From: Thermoplasmata archaeon | GTDB lineage: Archaea; Thermoplasmatota; Thermoplasmata; Lutacidiplasmatales; UBA184 | DNA length: 64,000 nt | NCBI GenBank assembly: GCA_022750115.1 | Contig: JAKIWI010000001.1 | Coordinates: forward strand, 293,246 to 357,245 | Direction of reading: 5' to 3' | In this document: positions 51,876 to 57,704 of the stretch, in pieces | How positions within the stretch are numbered: position 1 is the stretch's first letter | Layout: the number at the start of each line of letters is the position of its first letter | Position numbers and translations under genes: made by a program | The notes under the pieces: model-generated | Databases searched by the model: none | What the model was told of the DNA's origin: nothing | What the model saw: the letters and a program-made list of their open reading frames with translations, nothing else

Positions 51876-52609
51876 GGCGGCGCCCCCCAACGATCCGCCT
51901 GCGCCTGGAATCGACGGCCGTTGACCTCGCCGGGCTCGCGCCCCAGCAACCATGCCCAGAACGGGACCGTCACGTCCGGGAGCGGGCGGTCGGAAATGTC
52001 CTCGCCGAGAAACGCGGCCTGGTGCATCGCGGTTCGAAGGTCACCGGGGTCGACGGCGACGACGCTGACGTGGGACTCGGCGAGTTCGGTGGCGAGGGTG
52101 CGAGATACCAGGTCGAGCGCGGCCTTGCTCGCGCCGTACGCTCCCCAGCCGGGGTACGCCCCCACGGCCGCGTCCGACGAGATGTTGACGACCAACGGGG
52201 TCTTCGCCGCGCGCAGCGACGGAAGCAGGGTCGCGATCAATTCGACCGGGGCGACGACGTTCACGCGAAAGACCCGTTCAAAATCCGCGGTGGGCACGTG
52301 GGTGAGCGTCGGTCGGCTCGAGGGACCGAGCTCCGAAGCGTTGTTCACCAGCAGTTCGAGGGGACCCTGACGCTCGACGGCGGCACGAACCGAGGCTCGG
52401 ACCGATGCTGCGCTCACGTCGCCGGCCACCGTCGCCACCTGCGCGCCGAGGGCACGGACGCTCGCCCCAGCGTCCGCCAGCGCCTCCTCCCCCCGCGCCA
52501 CGAGCACCAGGTCGTAGCCGGCGCTCGCGAGGAATCGGGCGACGACCTCGCCGAGCCCGCGACTGGCACCGGTCACGACCGCGAGTGGGCGCCGCGTCCC
52601 GTCGGTCAT
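51872..52609 (-). CDS. Short-chain dehydrogenase/reductase (SDR)
   Basis: 245 residues, classical SDR: cofactor loop TGASRGLG near residues 13-20, NNAS (LLVNNASELG), catalytic Ser in NISSDAAVG, the Tyr-x3-Lys pair in YGASKAALDL, and VDPGDLRTAM. A preference for NADPH is suggested by the Arg after the glycine-rich loop but is not proven. It starts at ATG 52609, overlapping the regulator stop (ATGA), and overlaps the QueA-like gene (GTGA), so the three are translated in series. The substrate is unknown. Confidence 0.9.
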   Translation of the reverse strand: MTDGTRRPLAVVTGASRGLGEVVARFLASAGYDLVLVARGEEALADAGASVRALGAQVATVAGDVSAASVRASVRAAVERQGPLELLVNNASELGPSSRPTLTHVPTADFERVFRVNVVAPVELIATLLPSLRAAKTPLVVNISSDAAVGAYPGWGAYGASKAALDLVSRTLATELAESHVSVVAVDPGDLRTAMHQAAFLGEDISDRPLPDVTVPFWAWLLGREPGEVNGRRFQAQADRWGAPP

Positions 52610-53265
52610 CGGCGTTCCCCCGACGGCCGGACGATGAACTTGCACACCGCGTCACCGGCGACGACGCGGTGGGACGTCTCGACCCGCGCGGACAGCACCG
52701 ACTCGAACATCTTGCGCTCGACCTCGCAGGCCTCGGGGAACTGCTCGGCGATCGCGAGGATCGGGCAGTTGTGCTCGAGCATCTCGACCGACCTCGCCCG
52801 CCGCGTCCCGACCTCGGCCATGTAGCCGCCTTCCTCGCGGATCTTCGCCAACGCGGCGACCCGGTCGGCGAGCGCCGGCGCTCCGAGCTTCGGGCGGCTC
52901 TCGGCGGCCACATCGCGCGCCCGCTCCTGCAGCATCCGCACGACCGCGTCACGGCCCATCGACCGCTCGATGAACTGGAGCGCGCACACCGACATCTTCG
53001 CGTACGCCTCCGGGAACAACCGGGCGGCGGACGGGCTGAGCCGGAATTGGACCCGCGGTCGGCCGACCTGTCCCGTGGCGTACGAGCGCTCGACCAGCCC
53101 GTCGGACTCGAGCTGGACGAGGTGCCGAAGCGCCGCCACTTTCGTGATCCCGAGGGACTGAGCAATCGATTCGAGGTCGGTCTCCCCGCGGGTCTTCAGG
53201 CCCAACAGGATCGCTCGCTTGGGGCTTGAGTGCCCGCTGTCGGGTGCCGCGACGGCGTCGGTCAT
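52606..53265 (-). CDS. SufR-like HTH transcriptional regulator
   Basis: 219 residues. A winged helix at about 10-80 (KRAILLGLKTRGETDLESIA, the recognition helix TKVAALRHLVQLESDGLV and the wing ATGQVGRPRVQFRLS) is followed by a helical middle. The C-terminal domain has Cys-x12-Cys (NCPILAIAEQFPEAC) and a further Cys after 27 residues (GDAVCKF), similar to the iron-sulfur ligands of SufR; one of the usual cysteines seems absent. SufR-type proteins sense Fe-S or redox state. It probably controls its own operon through the palindrome directly before its start, ATG 53265, 28 bases from a TATAAA box. Confidence 0.85.
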   Translation of the reverse strand: MTDAVAAPDSGHSSPKRAILLGLKTRGETDLESIAQSLGITKVAALRHLVQLESDGLVERSYATGQVGRPRVQFRLSPSAARLFPEAYAKMSVCALQFIERSMGRDAVVRMLQERARDVAAESRPKLGAPALADRVAALAKIREEGGYMAEVGTRRARSVEMLEHNCPILAIAEQFPEACEVERKMFESVLSARVETSHRVVAGDAVCKFIVRPSGERR

Positions 53266-53287
53266 CGTCGGGGGAACGCCCCCGACG
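53266..53287. promoter_or_regulatory. Operator-like 9-4-9 palindrome between TATA and start
   Basis: CGTCGGGGG (53266-53274) and CCCCCGACG (53279-53287) are exact reverse complements with a four-base centre. They fill the whole space between the TATA box TATAAA (53288-53293, minus strand) and the ATG at 53265. A protein bound here would block RNA polymerase, the usual way of archaeal repression. A hairpin in the 5' end of the RNA is the alternative. Confidence 0.6.
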
Positions 53288-53297
53288 TTTATACACA

Positions 53298-53315
53298 TGA
53301 CTATTTACAAAGTCA
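53298..53315. promoter_or_regulatory. Second small inverted repeat upstream of TATA
   Basis: TGACT (53298-53302) and AGTCA (53311-53315) flank eight AT-rich bases, just upstream of the TATA box of the regulator gene, over the BRE and activator region. Shorter than the neighbouring palindrome and thus less certain. Confidence 0.35.
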
Positions 53316-53410
53316 GCAAATGCGGCGGCCGGACGGCCGCGGGTCCCGGTTCGGGCGGGGCGGGCGTTGCCGGCGGGCGCGACCGGGCCTGGGGGTCCGA
53401 GGAACCGGAC

Positions 53411-54217
53411 CTAGGTCGCCGCCTTCCAGACGATCTTGAAACTGCCCAAGCTCCCCACGAGCGGTGTTGGGACCGCGAGCGCCTTGAGCGCCGTGTCGCG
53501 CAGGGTGACCTTGGCCGCGAGTGCGAAGCCGCCGATCCCCTTCGTGAGGGTTCCGATCTTCATGTCGTTCGTCCCGGTCGCGTGGGTGTAGGTCGCGCCG
53601 AACGAGACCGTCCCGAAGTTCGCGAGCGGTTGGATGCCGCTCGTGGCCGGGTATCCGAGGACGCCAACCTGCGCGACGTAATCGATGCCCGGCGACGCGT
53701 GGGTCTTGGAGATGGAGTGCGTCCCGTCGGAGATCCGGACGGTCGCCGGCGCTCCGGCGTGGATCGAGACGTGGACGACGCTACCCGCCGGGATGGGGAG
53801 CGTGGCGGCCGAAACGATCGTCACGTTGGTCGTGTTGGACACCCCGAAGTCGTACCAGGCGAACGTCGTGGCGAGTCCGCCCCCGCATTTCACGCCGGTG
53901 CCGGCGGCCAGGTCCGAGCGGTTCCCGGCGAGCAGTGCGTCGAACAACGCCGAGGAGTTCGTGGCCGTGCACGTCACCGTCGGCTGCCGCCACGAGGCGT
54001 TGAGGTAGGTGATCGTGCTGTTCGGCGACTTGCCCCCCTCGTATCCGGCGATCCCCGTCGAGTTCACCTTCAGGAGCGCGGCCGGAGGGGCCGCCGTCGA
54101 GAGGTTGGCGGTGGACGCGGGCGCGGAGGCCGGGGGAGCGAGCAGCGCGCTCGGAAGCACAAGGAAGGTCACCGTGATCGCGGCGGTCAGAGCCAAGAGG
54201 CCCAATCGGTTCTGCAT
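53411..54217 (-). CDS. Secreted eqolisin-like (G1 peptidase fold) protein, catalytic residues unclear
   Basis: 268 residues. The signal helix is LLALTAAITVTFLVLPSALL. The mature part follows the order of strands in glutamic peptidases (eqolisins): IAGYEGGKSPNSTITYLNAS, TTFAWYDFGVSNTTNVTI, IPAGSVVHVSIHAGAPATV, then PLANFGTVSFGATYTHAT. In active eqolisins a Gln and a Glu act in catalysis; at the expected Glu region this protein reads DYVAQVG and I do not see the Gln, so it may be a non-catalytic or altered member. Two cysteines (TVTCTA, VKCGGG) may bond. ATG 54217 lies 31 bases after a TTCAAA box, leaderless. Confidence 0.65.
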   Translation of the reverse strand: MQNRLGLLALTAAITVTFLVLPSALLAPPASAPASTANLSTAAPPAALLKVNSTGIAGYEGGKSPNSTITYLNASWRQPTVTCTATNSSALFDALLAGNRSDLAAGTGVKCGGGLATTFAWYDFGVSNTTNVTIVSAATLPIPAGSVVHVSIHAGAPATVRISDGTHSISKTHASPGIDYVAQVGVLGYPATSGIQPLANFGTVSFGATYTHATGTNDMKIGTLTKGIGGFALAAKVTLRDTALKALAVPTPLVGSLGSFKIVWKAAT

Positions 54218-54301
54218 CGGGGGCAGGGACCCGGCCTCCCTCTTTGAACCTATGGGGCGCGTCGGCGCCTCGGCGCGAAATCGCAACTTCCGCGCGCGGC
54301 C

Positions 54302-55345
54302 CTACGCCGCCGTGCGCACCGGCCAGGTCCGGACGCCCCCCGGTTCCAGCGAAAAGTCCACGACGCGGCCCCCGGCGTCGTGCGCCGCCTTCGCGACGTT
54401 CGCCCGGCGATGAAAGTCGCAGAACAGCAGGATGAATCCCCCGCCGCCCGAGCCGACGAGCTTCCCGCCCAAGGCCCCGGCCGCGCGGGCCCGAGTATAG
54501 AACGCATCGATGCGGTCGTTGGAGATCCCGTCGGTGAACTGTTTCTTCAGCTGCCAGGCCTCATCGAGCAGTCGACCCATCTCGTCGATGTTCCCGCGCA
54601 ACAGTTCGTTCTTCATGTCGATGGCGAGGCGTTTCGTCGCGTCGAGCGCGTCGACGGTGGACCGCCGGCCCTCCGTGTAGTTCGACTGCTGCTGGGCGAT
54701 GATGTCGTTGGAGTAGTGGCTCGTGCCCGTGTAACACAGGAGGAGTCGGTAGGCGAGCTCGTCCTGCACCTCGTGCCCGATGCGGAGTGGGGTGACGATC
54801 GTCTGCGCTCCGTGGAACTCCATGAAGTTGAACCCTCCGAAGGCGGCGGCGTACTGGTCTTGGCGCCCGCCCTTCATGCCGAGCTCCTCGCGCTCGATCC
54901 GGTAGGCGAGCTCCGCGACCTCGTAGGGCGTCCACGGCTCCCGCAAGAACTGCTGGAACAGCCCGACGAGCGCGACGCACATCGTCGATGAACTGCCGAG
55001 GCCCGTCCCGGGCGGTGCGTCCGAGTGGAGGAACAGCTCGAGCGCGCGTTGTCCGCCGCTCCGGTCACCGGGCTTGAGCAGGCGGAGCGCCGCCTTGACG
55101 AGGTCCAGCTCGCCGTTGTAGACGAGGTCCTCTTGCTTCTCGTAGTCGTGGCGGACGTTGTAGTCGAGCGAGTGGACGGTCGTCGTCGATTCCAGCGCTT
55201 CCTTCGCCTGCAGGGTCGCGTAGGCGAACTTGTCAATCGTGCAGTTGAGGACGGCGCCTCCTTTCTCCTCCGGGTAGGGGGAGACATCGGTCCCGCCCCC
55301 GGCGAAGCTGATCCGGAGCGGCGCCTTCGAGCGGAGGATCAACAT
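54302..55345 (-). CDS. GHMP-family sugar kinase (heptose-7-phosphate/fucose kinase-like)
   Basis: 347 residues with all three GHMP motifs: the N-terminal SKAPLRISFAGGGTDVSPY, the phosphate loop PPGTGLGSSSTMCVALVGLF near residues 105-124 and the C-terminal LVGSGGGGFILLF. The closest recognised class is D-glycero-D-manno-heptose-7-phosphate 1-kinase (HddA) and related sugar kinases, so a role in activated-sugar supply for surface glycans is likely. ATG 55345 is 32 bases from a GTTAAAG box that is shared, on the other strand, with the Nudix gene. Confidence 0.88.
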   Translation of the reverse strand: MLILRSKAPLRISFAGGGTDVSPYPEEKGGAVLNCTIDKFAYATLQAKEALESTTTVHSLDYNVRHDYEKQEDLVYNGELDLVKAALRLLKPGDRSGGQRALELFLHSDAPPGTGLGSSSTMCVALVGLFQQFLREPWTPYEVAELAYRIEREELGMKGGRQDQYAAAFGGFNFMEFHGAQTIVTPLRIGHEVQDELAYRLLLCYTGTSHYSNDIIAQQQSNYTEGRRSTVDALDATKRLAIDMKNELLRGNIDEMGRLLDEAWQLKKQFTDGISNDRIDAFYTRARAAGALGGKLVGSGGGGFILLFCDFHRRANVAKAAHDAGGRVVDFSLEPGGVRTWPVRTAA

Positions 55346-55371
55346 TCCGGACGCGCCGAGCCCGGATGCCC

Positions 55372-55379
55372 CTTTAACG
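55372..55379. promoter_or_regulatory. Shared TATA box of divergent kinase and Nudix genes
   Basis: CTTTAACG reads TTTAAC on the plus strand (36 bases before the Nudix ATG 55411) and GTTAAAG on the minus strand (32 bases before the kinase ATG 55345). It is the only AT-rich block between the two starts, so the two promoters overlap and the genes cannot easily be transcribed at the same moment. Confidence 0.5.
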
Positions 55380-55410
55380 GTGCGGAGCGGGCGATCGAAC
55401 CGGGGCCGTA

Positions 55411-55941
55411 ATGGACCCGAGCCTCTACGGAACTCCGATGCCCCGCTACCCTCGTGGACCGAAGCTGACCGCGGACGCGGTGTGGATCCGCGCGGGTCGC
55501 CTCCTCCTCGTTCGACGGGGTCGACCGCCGTTCCGGGGTTCGTGGGCACTGCCGGGGGGATTCGTCGAACCGGAGGAGACGGTCGAGGCCGCTGCCGTCC
55601 GGGAGCTCCTCGAAGAGACCGGTCTCCGTGCCCGAGCCGTCGGGATCGTTGGGGTCTTCTCGACGCCGGGTCGCGACCCCCGGGGTCCGACGGCCACCGT
55701 CGCGTTCCGGATGTCCGGGGACGGCGGGACGCCGCAAGGGGCCGACGATGCTTCGGAGGCGCGCTGGTGGTCGCTCGCCTCACTCCCGCCCCTCGCGTTC
55801 GATCACGAGGACATCGTCCGGGCGGCGCGACGCGCCGTCAGACGGAAGTCGGGCGCGAAGAGTCCCCGGGGGCGTAGACGCGGAGCCGCGCGAGGTGAAT
55901 CCCGATCACGACGGTCCACAGGAGGATCGGGGCCACGATGA
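55411..55941 (+). CDS. Nudix hydrolase
   Basis: The Nudix box is complete: G-x5-E-x7-REU-x-EE-x-GU is met by GFVEPEETVEAAAV followed by RELLEETGL (about residues 50-72). The preceding strand LLLVRRGRPPFRGSWALPGG is typical of ADP-ribose, NADH or MutT-like members. The substrate is not predictable. The last 40 residues are Arg/Gly/Ser-rich and overlap the convergent DUF998 gene by 104 bases, so the functional protein may be about 140 residues with a low-complexity tail. Divergent from a sugar kinase and sharing its promoter region. Confidence 0.85.
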   Translation: MDPSLYGTPMPRYPRGPKLTADAVWIRAGRLLLVRRGRPPFRGSWALPGGFVEPEETVEAAAVRELLEETGLRARAVGIVGVFSTPGRDPRGPTATVAFRMSGDGGTPQGADDASEARWWSLASLPPLAFDHEDIVRAARRAVRRKSGAKSPRGRRRGAARGESRSRRSTGGSGPR

Positions 55942-56497
55942 TCCGCTCCAGGCCCCCGGGTCCGATGCCGAGGGAGATCCCGCGCGCGAACAGGGCGAGC
56001 GCGACCAGCGTCACGACGCCGGACAGGAACGTGTAGAAGCGCAGTCCCTGCCAGCGGGTGTCGCGGGACATCGCGAGCGATAGGAACACCAGGGCCACGC
56101 CGGCCCCCAAGAACGCGATGAGCGTGACCAGCGAGTGGATGCTCGCGAACGGCCAGGTCGAACCCTCCGGGAACACCCCGACACCCACCGCTCCAAGGTC
56201 GGCGGCGAGGAGCGCGGCGATGCCGATGTGCGTCGTGGTCTTCGAGCTGAACGCCGAGCGGAAGAGGACGGTGCCGAGGAGCCCCAGGATCCCGAGGACT
56301 CGCACCGAGACATTGAACACCGTGGCCCACGGCGACATCGAGCCGCCGAGGTCGCTGATGGAGTTGCCGGTGACCGAATAGCCCGGAAACTTGAGCTGGA
56401 CTACAATCATCGCCGCGACAAACTGGAGCGTGCCGAGCACCAGCACCGCCCCGCCGAGACGGGCGGAGCGACGCACCAGAGGCCCGTACGACGTCAC
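55838..56497 (-). CDS. DUF998 family membrane protein
   Basis: 219 residues with six hydrophobic helices. The family marker ISDLGG (NSISDLGGSMSPWATVFNVS) is near residue 46, and helix pairs such as VLGILGLLGTVLFRSAF and IHSLVTLIAFLGAGVALVFL match DUF998. Function unknown; members occur in archaea and bacteria as integral membrane proteins. The start is ATG 56497. Its 3' end runs 104 bases into the convergent Nudix gene. Confidence 0.82.
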   Translation of the reverse strand: MTSYGPLVRRSARLGGAVLVLGTLQFVAAMIVVQLKFPGYSVTGNSISDLGGSMSPWATVFNVSVRVLGILGLLGTVLFRSAFSSKTTTHIGIAALLAADLGAVGVGVFPEGSTWPFASIHSLVTLIAFLGAGVALVFLSLAMSRDTRWQGLRFYTFLSGVVTLVALALFARGISLGIGPGGLERIIVAPILLWTVVIGIHLARLRVYAPGDSSRPTSV

Positions 56498-56524
56498 GGG
56501 GCGGCCGTCCCGGCCCTCACGACC

Positions 56525-56668
56525 TCAGTCGCGCCGTGCGTTCTTCTCGTAGGATGCGTCGCTGGTCCGCTTGAGGCGGGCGCCGTCGCGGTCGCAGATC
56601 GGCTTCGCCGTGGGCGACACGTCGATGACGTAGCCTCCCCCGCACTTTGGACACTCGTAATATGGCAT
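56525..56668 (-). CDS. Small zinc-ribbon protein (47 aa)
   Basis: ATG 56668 with GAGGAGGA five bases upstream, a strong ribosome site, and a TATATA box (56697-56702) about 34 bases before the start. The product begins MPYYECPKCGGGYVIDV, with Cys6-x2-Cys9 and a further Cys25 (KPICDRDGARL), a one-knuckle zinc ribbon of the kind common in archaea. It is basic and soluble. It starts in the opposite direction to the methyltransferase gene, the two ATGs sharing one CATG. Function unknown. Confidence 0.7.
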   Translation of the reverse strand: MPYYECPKCGGGYVIDVSPTAKPICDRDGARLKRTSDASYEKNARRD

Positions 56669-57668
56669 GGCTTCCTCCTCGGCGGTAGAACGGGGCTATA
56701 TAAAGGGCCATCGTGGTCCGCTCACGCCCGGGACGCGCCCGCCCAGACGAAAACCGCCCCGTCGGCCCCCAACGCCGGCGCGGCGGCCCGCCCGACCCGA
56801 TTCGCCCGAGGCGGCCCCCGACCGATTCCGCCGGCTGGACTCCTACCGGGCCCACCGGGAGTGGCTCCGGTACGAAGGAACGGCCCAGCGCGAGTTGTTC
56901 CGTTCGCTGCGCCAGCGGTTCCTCGCACGCCACGAGGTCGCGACCGGCCGAACCCTCGATGTCGGATGCGGCCCGGGCCGATTCACTCCCTTTGTGGGCG
57001 GGCCCGGTTGCCTTCGCGTCGGGATCGACCTCTCCGACTCGATGCTCCGGGAGTTGCCCGAACACTGGGACCCCGGGGCACCGTTCCCCCAGCTGGTTCG
57101 GGGGGACGGGCTCGCTCCACCGTTCCGGGCGGCTCCGTTCTCGGAGGTGGCGCTCCTCGGGAACGCGATCGGCTTCGCCGGCCCGGACGCGCTCCGGTTG
57201 CTCTCTTCGTGCGCGGCCCTCGTCGCCCCGGGAGGCACGCTCGTCGTCGAGCTGGCGCCCGGAGCACCGTCCGACTCCGTGTACCTCCATCGGCTGCCGA
57301 CCGGAGCCGTCGTGAGGGTGCTCCACGCCCCGACCGCGCTCGTCCGCAACAAAGTGGAACGCGAGGGGTTCCGATGGACCGAGGGGCCGGACCGACGGCG
57401 CCACGGATTCCGTCCGGTCACGGAGGAGGAGGTCTGCCAGGAGCTCGACACCGTAGGCTTCGAGGTGGGCGAGGTCATGGCGGTCGCCCCCGCCCTCGGT
57501 GGCGACCCGGACCGGCTCGAGGTGATCCGGGCGGACAGGGTCTCGTTCGCCCGACTCCTCGACCTCGAGGAGGCTCTGGGTCGTGCCGGTCCCGTGCGAC
57601 GAAAGGCGGCGGCGGTCCTCTTGGCGGCGGTCCGTCGGAGCGCCGCTCCCGCCCAAGGTGTTATCTAA
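56667..57668 (+). CDS. Class I SAM-dependent methyltransferase
   Basis: 333 residues as drawn. The SAM-binding loop TLDVGCGPGRFTPF is near residue 95, followed by VGIDLSDSMLREL, the motif-II region SEVALLGNAIGFAG and motif III LVAPGGTLVVELAPG. The first 60 residues are Arg/Pro-rich and doubtful: a TATATAAA box at 56697-56704 lies inside them, yet no ATG, GTG or TTG follows in frame before the domain, so either the start is ATG 56667 or a near-cognate codon is used. The substrate is unknown. Its stop lies just before the promoter of the membrane/KaiC-like gene. Confidence 0.8.
   Translation: MASSSAVERGYIKGHRGPLTPGTRPPRRKPPRRPPTPARRPARPDSPEAAPDRFRRLDSYRAHREWLRYEGTAQRELFRSLRQRFLARHEVATGRTLDVGCGPGRFTPFVGGPGCLRVGIDLSDSMLRELPEHWDPGAPFPQLVRGDGLAPPFRAAPFSEVALLGNAIGFAGPDALRLLSSCAALVAPGGTLVVELAPGAPSDSVYLHRLPTGAVVRVLHAPTALVRNKVEREGFRWTEGPDRRRHGFRPVTEEEVCQELDTVGFEVGEVMAVAPALGGDPDRLEVIRADRVSFARLLDLEEALGRAGPVRRKAAAVLLAAVRRSAAPAQGVI
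56697..56704. promoter_or_regulatory. TATATAAA box between divergent genes
   Basis: The best TATA match in the window, flanked by GGGGC and GGGCC. On the minus strand it serves the 47-residue zinc-ribbon gene, whose ATG is about 34 bases away. On the plus strand it points into the methyltransferase frame, where no standard start follows at leaderless distance. Confidence 0.6.
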
Positions 57669-57674
57669 CGGACC

Positions 57675-57700
57675 CGACCCTGTTTTCCCTGCCAGGGTCG
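57675..57700. promoter_or_regulatory. 8-10-8 inverted repeat before the membrane/KaiC-like gene
   Basis: CGACCCTG (57675-57682) and CAGGGTCG (57693-57700) are exact reverse complements around TTTTCCCTGC. The right arm ends four bases before GTG 57705, and a TTATCTAA box (57661) lies upstream of the left arm. The repeat thus lies where RNA polymerase starts, as an operator or a hairpin over the ribosome site. Confidence 0.5.
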
Positions 57701-57704
57701 TCCC

